A stretch of DNA of 64,000 bases. Source: JBJXGV01 sp046160485 (GTDB lineage Bacteria; Orphanbacterota; Orphanbacteria; JBJXGV01). Positions 32,974 to 42,857 of this stretch are shown one piece after another. Both the position numbers and the translations under genes were made by a program. The stretch spans positions 68,001 to 132,000 of the forward strand of contig JBJXGV010000068.1 in NCBI GenBank assembly GCA_046160485.1. The letters are read 5' to 3'. Within the stretch, counting starts at the first letter, position 1; each line of letters begins with the position of its first letter. The notes beneath the pieces were generated by a model that did no database searches, was not told the origin of the DNA, and was given only the letters and a program-made list of their open reading frames with translations.

Positions 32974-34421
32974 CAGGGCGTGTACACGGCCCAGAGTGTT
33001 TTCTTTCCGCGCGCGACGGGCACGCGGGCGTACGCGTCGCCGTCGCTCGCGCCGAGCGGAATCGAAACTCCGTCAGCGAGAATCTCCGAGAGCACCGCGC
33101 CCCCGGCGGCGCGCGGAATCGCGACGACGAGATGATCGAGCCGGGCGTCGACCTCGACGCGAAGCCGGTTCTCGCGCCACGACGAGGTGAGCGACGATCG
33201 TGCGCGCGCCTCCCAGAATCGTGCGTACGTGTCGACCGACGTAACCCAGATCGAGTCGTCGAGCGCGCCGGACATTGCGTCGAAGAGATGCGCGGGATCC
33301 GCGGCGAGCGGCGTGGCGTCGTCGCACGGCACGACGAGGAGCGGAAGCGATTCGCCTGCGTTGCCCGCAGCCTGATACGGGAGCGCGTCGAAGGCGCCGT
33401 CCGTTGCTTCGGCGACGCTGCCTTCGTACGTGCGTCGCGCAACAGCGAGGAGGCGTACGCCGCCGCTCGCAAGGCGCGTATGCGCCGCTGCGGCGAGCGC
33501 GCGCGGCGCGAACGCGCACGCGCGCTCATCGTCGCTCGCGCCCATGCGCCGCATCGCGTCACGCGTCGCGTCGAAGGCGCGCCACTCCGCGTCCGAGGGC
33601 TCGGGGGCACGAAGCGTCGCGGCAAACGCTGCGCCGAGGGAAGCGCGTGCGCGCCGCGCCGCTTCGAGATCTTCAATCGTCACCGACGGGTCGATGACAC
33701 ACGCTGTGAAGAGCAGGTGCTCGCGCTGCGGCATCTCGTCGAGACGCGCAAGCGCGCGCGCATCGCCCGCGACGACGGGGAGCGCGATGCGCGGATAGCC
33801 GAATGGAGTCGGGGCGAGATGCGGAAGCGGCGCGATCGCGTGGATTGCGTCCCACACATCGCGGTCGGATGCGGCGCGGTCGAGGAAGATGATATTTTGC
33901 GCTGCACGTTTGGCCGCGTTCTGCCATGCGGCGCGCGCGTTCTCGTCGGGCGGGGCGCCGAGGTCGACGACGACGATAAGTCCGGAGTCGATTGCAGCGC
34001 CGCACGCACTCGCGAGGCGTGTGTCGCTCGCGGCGCCGTGCGGCACGATCAATACGCGATGACGCGACAGAGACTCCGCGAGTGCGCCGCTCGACGCGGC
34101 CTCGTGGAGAAGGCGCGCGGGGCCGTAGCCGCGCGTCGCGAAGTTGAGCCAGTCGAGGCTCGTGCGCGCGCCGCGGGCTGGCGCATCGCCCCCGCCGCGC
34201 GTTGGCGCGTGCAACACGGCCACGTCAGCGGCGACGCCTCCGTAAAGCTGCGTCATGCGCGCGCCGCCCGCGCCCTTGCCGCCGCCGCCGCCGCACCCCG
34301 CAATGCCGAGCACGAGCGCGATCAGCGCGATCGCGGCTCCAACCACGACCGCATCGTTGCCGACGCCCGATCGTGCGTTCGCCGCGCGTTCGAAGCTCGC
34401 AGTTCTGCGCGTTTGCCGCAC
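32973..34421 (-). CDS. Uncharacterised lipoprotein, possibly polysaccharide-deacetylase-related
   Basis: The product has 482 residues. A basic head is followed by a hydrophobic segment ending GIAGC and a run of glycines, as in lipoproteins. The middle has a Rossmann-like VLIVPHGAAS then LIVVVDLGAPPD. The C-terminal part has DDSIWVTSVDTYARFWEARA, which recalls the end of polysaccharide-deacetylase-type proteins, but no deacetylase metal motif is visible. The start is GTG, two bases after the upstream protease stop; the nearest Shine-Dalgarno is about 12 bases away, so translation may depend on coupling. Confidence 0.55.
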   Translation of the reverse strand: MRQTRRTASFERAANARSGVGNDAVVVGAAIALIALVLGIAGCGGGGGKGAGGARMTQLYGGVAADVAVLHAPTRGGGDAPARGARTSLDWLNFATRGYGPARLLHEAASSGALAESLSRHRVLIVPHGAASDTRLASACGAAIDSGLIVVVDLGAPPDENARAAWQNAAKRAAQNIIFLDRAASDRDVWDAIHAIAPLPHLAPTPFGYPRIALPVVAGDARALARLDEMPQREHLLFTACVIDPSVTIEDLEAARRARASLGAAFAATLRAPEPSDAEWRAFDATRDAMRRMGASDDERACAFAPRALAAAAHTRLASGGVRLLAVARRTYEGSVAEATDGAFDALPYQAAGNAGESLPLLVVPCDDATPLAADPAHLFDAMSGALDDSIWVTSVDTYARFWEARARSSLTSSWRENRLRVEVDARLDHLVVAIPRAAGGAVLSEILADGVSIPLGASDGDAYARVPVARGKKTLWAVYTP

Positions 34422-34423
34422 GC

Positions 34424-36265
34424 CTACAGCGTCTCCTCGAGGCGGAACTGCACACTCTCGATCGCGCCGCCGCGTTTGTAGCGCACGCTCAGAAGACGGC
34501 CCACTTCGCCGGCGAGCGTTTCCGCCAGAGCGCCGTCATCCCAACTCGCCGCGGCGAGGCCGTTGATCGCGAGGATCTCGTCGCCATCGCGAATCCCCGC
34601 GCGCCACGCGGGCGTGTTCTTGCCGACGTGTAACGCGACGAGCGCTCCCGCTTCGCGCCAGCACGCCATGCCGCTGCGATCGAAACGGTCGTACTCCTCG
34701 AAGTTCGCGTTCGGCTCGACGTACATCGTCTTCCCTTCATAGTCGAAAATCACCGTGAAGCGGCGCAGCACGCCGGCGCCGAGATTGCCCGCGAGCTTCG
34801 TCGTCGCGAACACACCGTCGGTCGATTCGCTGAGCCCCACGACGAGGTTGCGCACGACGTGCGGGCCGAGAGTGAAACTCGAAAGCCGCGTCACCGCCGA
34901 AAGCTGCATGCCGCCGACGCCCGCGTGCGGGCGGTGCGCGACGCGCGCGGCGGACTCGAGCAGCCTGTGGCGCGCGACGAACGGCGCATGAAGGTCGAGC
35001 GACGCGCCGCTTCCGGTGTCGATGCGGAACACACCTTCGAGGCGGCCGTCGACGACGCCCGCGGCCGACGGAACATTCCCTTCGAGCGAGATCGGGATTG
35101 CGGTCGCGGTCGTGCTCGGCGTGAATGCACCCGGCGCGTAGATCGAAAGAAGCTCGCGCTCGTAGTCGAGTCGCACGACGAAGCGCGAGAAGAAGTCGTA
35201 ACCGAGAATGCCGCGCACGCCCATGCTTTCGATTCCGGGAATGTTCGCGAGCGGAATCGCGACGAGCTTCTGCGAGAGAAGCGACAGCGTGCCGATCGCG
35301 AGCGTATCGACGCGCACGTACGAAACGGTGACCGAGCCGCCGATCCCCTTCGCCTCGATCGCACCGGCCTGCTCGAGGCCGAGGTCGCGCGCGACGCCTT
35401 CGTCGATACACGTTGCACCGGCGCCCGTGTCGAGAAAGAACGCGTACGGGCCGCGGCCGTTCACCATCACCCGCGCGAGAAGGTGCGCGCCGTGCGTCGT
35501 GATCGCGATGTCTTCGGCGCGGTCGCCGGATGCGAACCGATAGTCCGCCGCAGCCGCGCTCGGCATTCGAAACGCGCTCGCGTCGATCGCGACGTTGCGT
35601 TCGATGCGGTCGATCTCCATCACGATATCGTGCGCCGGATCGCCCGTCGTCTGACGCACGCGAAACGGAAGCATGAGGCCGTCGACCTCGCGATAGTCGT
35701 CGTAGATGACGGTCATCGTGTCGATGTCGCGCACATCGATGGTGCGGAGTAGCCGCGCGTTTTCGCGATCGAGTACGAGGATGCGCGCGCGCCCGCCCGG
35801 CGGGGAGACCGACAGCCGCATCGCGCCCGCGCCGTCGCTTGCGGCGGGCAACTCCGTGACCGCGGCGCTGCCGGCGTCCGTCAGATACGCGAGCGATCCC
35901 ATGAACGCTTCCGAGATCACCTCGCGCCGTTCCTCTCCGACGAGCGTGCGCGTCTTTCCGTTCGGGTCGACAGTCCACGCTTCGCCGCCCGAGAGGCCGC
36001 TCGAGAGCGTGACGACGCCGAGATCGAGTCGTTGAACGAGCTGCTCCGCCCCCGCCGAAAGCGTCTCGAACGTGCCGGGAAGTCCGATCGCGAAGACGCG
36101 CCCCGTGATGCGCAGCGAGCGCGTGTCGCGAATCGCGTCGATCGTGCCGACGGAGCGCGCGTGGCGATCGAGAGTCGTCTCGGCAAACGCGGTGCACGCG
36201 CCGAGAGTGATCGCGACGGCGGCTGCAACGGTGATGAAGAGCAGGTGCGTGGTGCGGCGGCGCAT
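34424..36265 (-). CDS. Exported protein with two retropepsin-like aspartyl protease domains and a PDZ domain
   Basis: The product has 613 residues. A signal peptide (about 1-29) is followed by a LolA/VioE-like beta region (about 35-230). The first aspartyl protease half carries FFLDTGAGAT (Asp 279) and GILGYDFFSRF. A second half has FRIDTGSGAS (Asp 416) and NLGAGVLRRFTVIFDYE. A C-terminal PDZ domain spans about 525-605 with PAWRAGIRDGDEILAING. Retropepsins act as dimers of one DTG each; two DTG halves in one chain could form the active site within the molecule. The ATG at 36265 is preceded by GGTGGAG. Confidence 0.82.
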   Translation of the reverse strand: MRRRTTHLLFITVAAAVAITLGACTAFAETTLDRHARSVGTIDAIRDTRSLRITGRVFAIGLPGTFETLSAGAEQLVQRLDLGVVTLSSGLSGGEAWTVDPNGKTRTLVGEERREVISEAFMGSLAYLTDAGSAAVTELPAASDGAGAMRLSVSPPGGRARILVLDRENARLLRTIDVRDIDTMTVIYDDYREVDGLMLPFRVRQTTGDPAHDIVMEIDRIERNVAIDASAFRMPSAAAADYRFASGDRAEDIAITTHGAHLLARVMVNGRGPYAFFLDTGAGATCIDEGVARDLGLEQAGAIEAKGIGGSVTVSYVRVDTLAIGTLSLLSQKLVAIPLANIPGIESMGVRGILGYDFFSRFVVRLDYERELLSIYAPGAFTPSTTATAIPISLEGNVPSAAGVVDGRLEGVFRIDTGSGASLDLHAPFVARHRLLESAARVAHRPHAGVGGMQLSAVTRLSSFTLGPHVVRNLVVGLSESTDGVFATTKLAGNLGAGVLRRFTVIFDYEGKTMYVEPNANFEEYDRFDRSGMACWREAGALVALHVGKNTPAWRAGIRDGDEILAINGLAAASWDDGALAETLAGEVGRLLSVRYKRGGAIESVQFRLEETL

Positions 36266-36525
36266 ATCGGCTCCACCTTTCGTTCGCGATGGCGATGGGC
36301 GCGCGGCTGCAGCGCGTCACGGCGCCGCGCTCGCGCGTCGCGGCGTGCAGCATGATACGGAATCGCGCGCACGTGCGTAAAGCACGACTCGACGCGCGGC
36401 AACCCGGCTGACGACCGTGAGAGCGCGGAACGCCTCGGCGCGCATCCGCGCGGAAAGCGCCAATCGCGCTCGCGGCCGCTGCGGTATAATGGCGCCCGTC
36501 CGCCGCTCGCCCCGGAGGGTTTTGA
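36266..36525. other. Divergent intergenic region
   Basis: This 260-base stretch separates the retropepsin gene (minus) from the BNR gene (plus). It holds TATCAT on the minus strand at 36352-36357 as a possible -10 for the former and a consensus TATAAT at 36485 for the latter. No coding potential is apparent. Confidence 0.4.
36485..36490 (+). promoter_or_regulatory. Consensus -10 TATAAT for the BNR-repeat gene
   Basis: A perfect TATAAT lies 35 bases before the ATG of the BNR-repeat gene in otherwise very GC-rich sequence. No convincing -35 hexamer is seen at 16-18 bases. Confidence 0.55.
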
Positions 36526-39228
36526 ATGCGTTTCTCAAACCGGTCGCAAAGCGCGCCCCCCCGCTCGCAACGCTTCTCACGACGCCTCACCGCAGCCGCT
36601 GCGCTTGTCGTGGTCGCCGCCGCCGCGTTTTCCGTGTCGCGCTTGGCGCCGAATCGTGACGGCGCGCCGTTCGCCCCGCGCCGCGGCCCCGACGCTCCCA
36701 CCGATTGGTTCTACATGCAGCGCGCGTACCCGACGGGCGTCATCAACTACGAGGCGCGCGCCGAAGCGCTCCGCGAAGCGCGAGCGCTACGCGAGGCGTC
36801 GCTCGCGCGCGGGCCCGCCAAGAGCGCGGCCGCGCCGTGGACGCTCGCGGGTCCCGCGAACATCGGCGGCCGCGTCACCGACATCGTTGCGGATCCCGCG
36901 AACCCGAGCGTCGTCTACGTCGGTGCGGCGTCGGGCGGCGTGTGGAAGTCGATCGACAACGGCGCAACGTGGGCGCCGGTCTTCGACGGCGCGGGGAGCC
37001 TCTCGATCGGCGCGCTCGCGATGAGCCCGACCAACCCGAACGTCGTCTACGCGGGAACCGGCGAAGCGAACCCCGGCGGCGGGAGCGTCGCGTACGGCGG
37101 CGACGGCGTCTGGAAGACGACCGATGGCGGCGCGACGTGGAGCGCGCTCGGTCTTACGGCGACGCGCTACATCGGCCGCGTCGTCATCGATCCCACCGAC
37201 GCGTCGCGCGTTTTCGTCGCCGCAACCGGCGATCTCTTCTCGAAGAACTCGGAGCGCGGCGTCTACCGCTCGACCGACGCGGGCGCCTCGTGGGAACTCG
37301 TCCATTTCGTCTCCGACTCGACGGGATGCGTCGACATCGCGATCGATCCGAGCAATCCGTCGCGCATCTTCGCTGCGATGTGGGAGCGAATCCGAGAGCC
37401 GAACACGCGCCGCTACGGCGGCACCACGAGCGGCATCTACCGCTCGGAAGACGGCGGCGACAACTGGACGCTCCTGACGAGCGGCCTTCCGGCGGCGGCG
37501 ACGAAACCGGGGCGCATCGGCGTCGCGATCGCGCCTTCCGCGCCCGCAACTGTCTACGCAATCTACGCCGATTCGATCGGCTACTTCGCGGGCTTCTTCC
37601 GCTCGACGAACAGCGGCACGACATGGGCGCGCCAAGCCGACTCGGATCTCGAGAACAACTTCATCTACTCGAGTTTCGGTTGGTGGTTCGGCCGCATCTG
37701 GACACACCCGACGAACGCGCAGATCGTGTGGGCCGACGGAGTCGATCTCTTCAAGACGACGAACGGCGGCAACGCGTGGTCGAGTGTCGGCAGTACGATG
37801 CACGTCGATCATCACGCGCAGTGGATCCAGCCGTCGAACGCCAACGTGATCTGGCGCGGCAACGACGGCGGCGTTTACCGCACGACGAACGGCGGCACGG
37901 CGTGGACGCACATCGTCACGCTGCCGAACTCGCAGTTCTACACGACGGAGGCGCACGTGTCGCAGCCGCTTCGCGCGTACGGCGGGCTTCAAGACAATGG
38001 CACCTGGCGCGCGCCGGTCGCGGGCGGATTGAATTGGGAAGAACTGCCGGTGGGCGGCGACGGCTTCTACGTCAACGTCGATATCAACACGACGAGCCGA
38101 ATCTACGCGGAGTATCAATACGGCGCGCTAAGCCGCTCGACGAACGGAGGCACTTCGTTCAACTCCGCGACATCGGGGATTTCCGGGAGCGACCGCAAAA
38201 ATTGGAGCACGCCCGTCGTGATGGATCCGTCGAGCCTCGGCGCGCCGCAGACGACGCTCTACTACGGCGCGAACCGGCTCTACCGCTCGACGAATAGCGC
38301 CGCGTCGTGGACGCTCGCCAGCGGCGATCTCTCCGATGGCGTGCCTGGCACGAACGGCGTTTCGTACGGAACGATCACGACGATCGCCGTCGCGCCATCC
38401 GACGCGCAGACGATCTACGCCGGCACCGACGATGCAAACGTGTGGGTCACGACGAATGGCGGCGCGAACTGGACGAAGATCGACGCCGCGCTGCCCGAGT
38501 TGTGGGTGTCGCGTGTCGCGGTCGATCCGGCGAACGACGCGATCGCGTATGCGACGTTCTCCGGCTTCCGCGTCGACGAACCGCTCGCGCATGTTTTCCG
38601 CACGACGGACTGGGGCGCGACGTGGAGCGACATCTCCGGAAATCTTCCGGACGCGCCGGTCAACGACATCGTCGTCGATCCCGCGAACACGTCTGTGCTC
38701 TATCTCGCGAGCGATGTCGGCGTCTTCGTGACGCAGGATCTCGGGGCGTCGTGGTGGACGCTCGGCAGCGGGCTCCCGGAAGGCGTCGTCGTCACGGATC
38801 TCGATCTGGTTGCGAGCGCGCCGCCGTATCTCTACGCGGCGACGTACGGCCGCTCGATGTACCGCTACGATCTCGCGAGCGGCACCGACGTCGGCGAGCC
38901 GGAGTGGGCGGACACGGGCGGCGGCGACGCGGCGACCGGCGCAGGCGCGCCGATCGCGCACGCCCTGACGAGCGCGCCCAACCCGACGCGAGGGGCGACC
39001 CAGATCGCGTTTACGCTCGCGCGCGCGGCGCACGTGCGCGTGGAGATCATCAACGCGTCCGGCCAGCGCGTGACGCGCCTCGCGGACGGGCCGTTCGCGG
39101 CGGGGCCGCATGCCCTCGTGTGGGAGGGGCGCGACACGAACGGCCGCGCCGCGGCGAGCGGCACCTACTTCGCGCGCTTCGATGCGGAGGGCCGCGTCAT
39201 CACGCGTAAGCTCGTCGTGACGCGCTAG
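36526..39228 (+). CDS. Large exported BNR/sortilin-type beta-propeller protein with FlgD-like C-terminus
   Basis: The product has 900 residues. A signal peptide or anchor lies at about 20-42. More than ten BNR/VPS10-like repeats follow, each with an Asp-x-Gly-x-Thr-Trp turn (SIDNGATWAPV, TTDGGATWSAL, STDAGASWELV and others) and PxxPxVVYVG strands. The last 85 residues are a FlgD-like module, from LTSAPNPTRGATQIAFTL to WEGRDTNGRAAASGTYFARF and KLVVTR. This class of protein is secreted and may bind or cleave glycans, but no sialidase or hydrolase site is recognised. GGAGG lies seven bases before the ATG. Confidence 0.8.
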   Translation: MRFSNRSQSAPPRSQRFSRRLTAAAALVVVAAAAFSVSRLAPNRDGAPFAPRRGPDAPTDWFYMQRAYPTGVINYEARAEALREARALREASLARGPAKSAAAPWTLAGPANIGGRVTDIVADPANPSVVYVGAASGGVWKSIDNGATWAPVFDGAGSLSIGALAMSPTNPNVVYAGTGEANPGGGSVAYGGDGVWKTTDGGATWSALGLTATRYIGRVVIDPTDASRVFVAATGDLFSKNSERGVYRSTDAGASWELVHFVSDSTGCVDIAIDPSNPSRIFAAMWERIREPNTRRYGGTTSGIYRSEDGGDNWTLLTSGLPAAATKPGRIGVAIAPSAPATVYAIYADSIGYFAGFFRSTNSGTTWARQADSDLENNFIYSSFGWWFGRIWTHPTNAQIVWADGVDLFKTTNGGNAWSSVGSTMHVDHHAQWIQPSNANVIWRGNDGGVYRTTNGGTAWTHIVTLPNSQFYTTEAHVSQPLRAYGGLQDNGTWRAPVAGGLNWEELPVGGDGFYVNVDINTTSRIYAEYQYGALSRSTNGGTSFNSATSGISGSDRKNWSTPVVMDPSSLGAPQTTLYYGANRLYRSTNSAASWTLASGDLSDGVPGTNGVSYGTITTIAVAPSDAQTIYAGTDDANVWVTTNGGANWTKIDAALPELWVSRVAVDPANDAIAYATFSGFRVDEPLAHVFRTTDWGATWSDISGNLPDAPVNDIVVDPANTSVLYLASDVGVFVTQDLGASWWTLGSGLPEGVVVTDLDLVASAPPYLYAATYGRSMYRYDLASGTDVGEPEWADTGGGDAATGAGAPIAHALTSAPNPTRGATQIAFTLARAAHVRVEIINASGQRVTRLADGPFAAGPHALVWEGRDTNGRAAASGTYFARFDAEGRVITRKLVVTR

Positions 39229-39267
39229 CGCGCGATTGCGAGGCTCGCGTCTCACACGGGGCAGCGG

Positions 39268-41082
39268 ATGACGGTCCGGCCAGGGATGCTTCAAGCGCTC
39301 ATCGCGGCGGCTCTCGTCGCGGCGGTGATCGCCGCCTTCTCGCCGGTGTTGCGGAACGGATTCGTCGACTACGACGACACGATCTACGTCACGCGGAATG
39401 CCGCCGTGCGCGACGGGCTTTCGTTCGCGGGAGCGCGCTGGGCGTTCAGCACCACGCACGCGGGGAACTGGCATCCGGCGACGTGGCTCTCGCACATGCT
39501 CGACGCGCAACTCTTCGGGCTCGCGCCGCGCGGCCACCATCTGACGAGCGTCGTCTTGCACGCGGCGAACGCCGTCCTTCTCTTCTTGATCCTTCAAGGG
39601 ATCACGCGCGCGTGCTGGCGGAGCGCGCTCGTGGCGGCGCTCTTCGCGCTGCACCCGACACGCGTGGAATCGGTGGCGTGGGTGGCCGAGCGTAAGGACG
39701 TCTTGAGCACGTTCTTCTGGTTCGCATCGATCTACGCGTACGTCGCGTACACACGTGCACCGCGCGGCGGGGCGGCGGGCGGCCGCTACGCGCTCGCCGC
39801 GGCACTCTTCGCGCTCGGGCTACTCTCGAAGCCGATGCTCGTCACGCTCCCGCTCACGCTTCTCGTGCTCGACTACTGGCCCCTCGGGCGAATGAACGGC
39901 GAACGCCCACTGCGCGTGCTCGCGCTGGAGAAGGCTCCGCTCTTCGCGCTCGCCGCCGTCTCCGCGGTCGTCACGTTTGTCGTGCAGCGCGGCGCGCACG
40001 CGGTCGGGACGCTCGAAACGTACGGCCCTCTAACACGCGTTGCGAACGCGCTCGTCGCGACCGCAACGTACCTCCGGCAGGTTGTTTGGCCCGGGGACCT
40101 CGCGGTGTTCTATCCCTATTCGCGGGAGTCGCTCGGCGTTGCGCCCGTGGCGGCCGCCGCGATTCTCATCGTGTCGATTTCCTTCCTTGCGTACCGCGCG
40201 CGCGCGTCGCATCCCGCGTTCGCCGCCGGCTGGTGTTGGTTCGTCGTCACGCTCCTTCCCGTGATCGGACTCGTCCAGGTGGGGGAGCAGTCGCGCGCGG
40301 ATCGATACACCTATGTCCCGTACGTCGGGCTTTTCGTCGCGGCGGTGTGGGAGTTGGCGCGCGTCGCGGCGAGCGGAACCCGCGCGCGCGCCGCCGGCGT
40401 AGCCGCGATCTGCGCTGTCGCCGCGTTCGGCGCGGCGACGAACGTGCAGGCGCGGCACTGGCGCACGAGCGAAACGCTCTTCACCCATGCGTTGCGCGTC
40501 ACGAAGGAGAATAGCCTCGCGCACAACAATCTCGGCCATGCGCTCAACGAGTCCGGCCGCTTCACGGAGGCGGTGCCGCACTTCCAAGAGGCCCTGCGCA
40601 TCCGGCCAGACTACGCGCACGCCCATACGAATCTCGTGCGCGCTCTCTGCATGGCGAACCGCCTCGACGACGCGGCGCGCGAGCTTTCGCGATGGCTCGA
40701 TGGCCGCCCCGACGACGCGGTCGCGATCGCCAACCTGGCGGGTGTCCGCCTTCAGCAGGGCGATTTCGACGGCGCGGTGCGCCTTTTCACGGACGCCGCG
40801 GCGCGCGAGCCGGAGAACGCGGCGACGCAGCGCGGGCTCGGGCTCGCGCACCTCGCGAAGCGGAACTACTCGGCGGCCATCGCACCGCTCGCCGCGTCCG
40901 TGCGGCTGGATCCCGCGAACGCGGAGACGCAAAACAACCTTGGCTACGCGCTTTTTCGCGCAGGGGACGCGACGCGCGCCGTCGAGCACTATCGCGAGGC
41001 GTTGCGACTGCGGCCCGACTATGAGATTGCCCGCAACAATCTCGAGCAGGCGCTCGCGGCGACGGCGCCGCGCGATCCGTAG
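39268..41082 (+). CDS. TMTC-like membrane protein with C-terminal TPR repeats
   Basis: The product has 604 residues. About 390 N-terminal residues form ten or so membrane helices with FVDYDDTIYVTRN in the first loop, then HPATWLSHMLDAQLFG, HLTSVVLHAANAVLLF and HPTRVESVAWVAERKD. This is the pattern of TMTC/DUF1736 O-mannosyltransferase-like proteins. The C-terminal 190 residues are about five tetratricopeptide repeats (NLGHALNESGRFTEAVPHF and similar). The likely role is transfer of a sugar from a lipid carrier onto proteins at the periplasmic side. The ATG has only a poor ribosome site. It follows the BNR gene by 39 bases. Confidence 0.8.
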   Translation: MTVRPGMLQALIAAALVAAVIAAFSPVLRNGFVDYDDTIYVTRNAAVRDGLSFAGARWAFSTTHAGNWHPATWLSHMLDAQLFGLAPRGHHLTSVVLHAANAVLLFLILQGITRACWRSALVAALFALHPTRVESVAWVAERKDVLSTFFWFASIYAYVAYTRAPRGGAAGGRYALAAALFALGLLSKPMLVTLPLTLLVLDYWPLGRMNGERPLRVLALEKAPLFALAAVSAVVTFVVQRGAHAVGTLETYGPLTRVANALVATATYLRQVVWPGDLAVFYPYSRESLGVAPVAAAAILIVSISFLAYRARASHPAFAAGWCWFVVTLLPVIGLVQVGEQSRADRYTYVPYVGLFVAAVWELARVAASGTRARAAGVAAICAVAAFGAATNVQARHWRTSETLFTHALRVTKENSLAHNNLGHALNESGRFTEAVPHFQEALRIRPDYAHAHTNLVRALCMANRLDDAARELSRWLDGRPDDAVAIANLAGVRLQQGDFDGAVRLFTDAAAREPENAATQRGLGLAHLAKRNYSAAIAPLAASVRLDPANAETQNNLGYALFRAGDATRAVEHYREALRLRPDYEIARNNLEQALAATAPRDP

Positions 41083-41112
41083 CCACGCGCCTCGCGCGCG
41101 CGACGCCTCGAC

Positions 41113-41141
41113 TTGCCGGCGTCGCGACCCCGCCCTAGACT
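41113..41141 (+). promoter_or_regulatory. Promoter of the Gfo/Idh oxidoreductase gene
   Basis: TTGCCG and TAGACT are separated by exactly 17 bases, 40 bases before the GTG start. The leader would be about 34 bases and include AGGAGA. Confidence 0.55.
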
Positions 41142-41181
41142 GCGCCCAACGTCGCCCACTGCCCAGGAGAAGCATCGCATC

Positions 41182-42168
41182 GTGAACCATCTCGGCGTCG
41201 GACTCATCGGGCTCGGCCGCCACGGAATCCGCTACGCGCGTCATTTGCTCGACGGCGTGCCGGAGATGTCTCTCGTCGCGGTGTGCCGCGGCGATCGCGC
41301 CGCGGGGGAGAGTTTCGCGCGCGAGCACGGCGTGCGTTTTCACGCGGACTGGCGCGAGCTCGTCGCCGACGCGGCCGTCGACGCGGTCGCGGTCGTCACG
41401 CCGCACGACGTGCACGCCGAGCCGTCGATCGCCGCGATCTCCGCGGGCAAGGCGCTCCTGATCGAGAAACCACTGGCGGCGAACGCGCGCGAGGGCGACT
41501 CGATCGCGCGCGCGGCGGCGGCGTGCGCGGGGCGCGGCGCGTGCGTCGCCGTCGCGCAGACTCTTCGCTACGAACTCGGAGTCGCGGCCTTCCGCGACGC
41601 GCTCGCGGCCGACGGCGGCCCCCGCGCCATTCACATTCTTCTTCGCGGCGAGGATCGCAACCTCGGCCCCGACGGGCGGTGGCGCCAGAAAGATAACGAC
41701 GGCGGCGCGCTCCTCGACGCGGGTGTCCACTTCTTCGACCTCGCCGCGTTTCTCGGACTCGGGCGCGTGCGCCGCGTCTTCGCGCGTGTCGCTCACGCGC
41801 TCGGGTATCCGGTCGAGGATTCGTTCACTGCGATTCTCGAAACCGACGCGTGCCCCGTCACGATCGACGTGTCGCGCATCGGCGGCGCGCGCTACGAACT
41901 CATCGAGGCGCTCACGCCGGCCGGCGTGCTTCAGCTCGATCGATTCGGCGCCGGGCTGACACGAATCCGCGGCCGCGATCGCGAGCCGGTCGCCTACGCG
42001 CGCGACGTGGCTACGCTCCCGATCTTTCTGACGGCGTTTCGCGACGCCGCGCTCGGTCGCGCGCCCGCGCCCGTCTCCCTCGACGACGGATTGCGCGCAC
42101 TTCGCATCGCCGACACCTGCCGCGAAAGCGCGCGCTCCGGCGCATGGATCGATTTCGAGTCACACTAG
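41182..42168 (+). CDS. Gfo/Idh/MocA-family oxidoreductase
   Basis: The product has 328 residues. The N-terminal Rossmann fold shows GVGLIGLGRHGIRYARHLL and VVTPHDVHAEPSI, then LIEKPLAANA with the conserved Glu-Lys-Pro. The C-terminal alpha/beta domain has GGALLDAGVHFFDLAAFL, where His (about 189) fits the catalytic position. Such enzymes use NAD(P) to oxidise or reduce sugars and cyclitols; the substrate is unknown. The start is GTG at 41182, because no suitable ATG exists and it places the Gly-rich loop correctly. AGGAGA lies about 11 bases upstream. Confidence 0.88.
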   Translation: MNHLGVGLIGLGRHGIRYARHLLDGVPEMSLVAVCRGDRAAGESFAREHGVRFHADWRELVADAAVDAVAVVTPHDVHAEPSIAAISAGKALLIEKPLAANAREGDSIARAAAACAGRGACVAVAQTLRYELGVAAFRDALAADGGPRAIHILLRGEDRNLGPDGRWRQKDNDGGALLDAGVHFFDLAAFLGLGRVRRVFARVAHALGYPVEDSFTAILETDACPVTIDVSRIGGARYELIEALTPAGVLQLDRFGAGLTRIRGRDREPVAYARDVATLPIFLTAFRDAALGRAPAPVSLDDGLRALRIADTCRESARSGAWIDFESH

Positions 42169-42204
42169 GCCGAGTATGACGTATCTCATTCGAAGGAGGA
42201 CGAA

Positions 42205-42786
42205 ATGAACCCAGCGAGCTTTGCGAAGTTGGTCGCGCGCGCTCGGCGCACGATCGTCGCCGCGGCGATCTTCGTCGTGCTTACCGGATGCGGCGGAAGT
42301 GACGACGACGAACCCATGACACCGGACAACGCGGATCGCATCTCCACCGACGCGGAACTCTTCGCGCTCGTCACGCAGGTCGAACCGTTCGCGGGCTACA
42401 CGCTCTTTCCGAATGCCGACTCGGTAGTCGCCGGGAGGTTGAACGGGTCGGAGGCGCACGGGCCGCTCGTACGCGTGAGCCTCAACGCCAAAGCCGCGAG
42501 CGCGCTCGTCGACGGCAAACTGCCCGTCGACGGCTCATTCCCCGACAGCTCGATCGTCTTTAAGGAGCTTCGAAGCGGGACCACGCCGACGTACTACGCG
42601 ATCATGTACAAGGATCGCGATAACCCGCTCGCCGCGAACGGTTGGGTGTGGGGCGAGTACCGCACGAGCGGATCGATCGTCGGCTCGGTCATGAACGGCG
42701 CCAACGGCTGCGCGGCTTGCCACATGCGCGAGCAGGGACCGGCCAACGATCTCGTGCGAACGTTCGAACGCCAGCTCACGCGCTAA
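42205..42786 (+). CDS. Cytochrome P460-like c-type heme lipoprotein
   Basis: The product has 193 residues with a lipobox ending VLTGC (Cys 29). The body has the cytochrome P460-like features FAGYTLFPNAD, YYAIMYKDRD and WVWGEYR, then a C-terminal CAACH heme-attachment motif (169-173). Heme should be bound covalently outside the cytoplasm. P460 proteins oxidise hydroxylamine or detoxify nitric oxide, while relatives are simple electron carriers. It is not certain that the special Lys cross-link of P460 is present. GGAGG lies five bases before the ATG. Confidence 0.78.
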   Translation: MNPASFAKLVARARRTIVAAAIFVVLTGCGGSDDDEPMTPDNADRISTDAELFALVTQVEPFAGYTLFPNADSVVAGRLNGSEAHGPLVRVSLNAKAASALVDGKLPVDGSFPDSSIVFKELRSGTTPTYYAIMYKDRDNPLAANGWVWGEYRTSGSIVGSVMNGANGCAACHMREQGPANDLVRTFERQLTR

Positions 42787-42802
42787 CGGACCGCTAACGG
42801 AC
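42781..42802 (+). repeat. Perfect 11-bp tandem duplication over a stop codon
   Basis: CGCTAACGGAC occurs twice without a gap, the first copy containing the TAA stop of the cytochrome gene. It looks like a small slippage duplication. Confidence 0.6.
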
Positions 42803-42857
42803 GTCGAAGATTCGCGAAAAACCGCGCACTCTGCGATCCGCGATAGCGAGAAATCCG

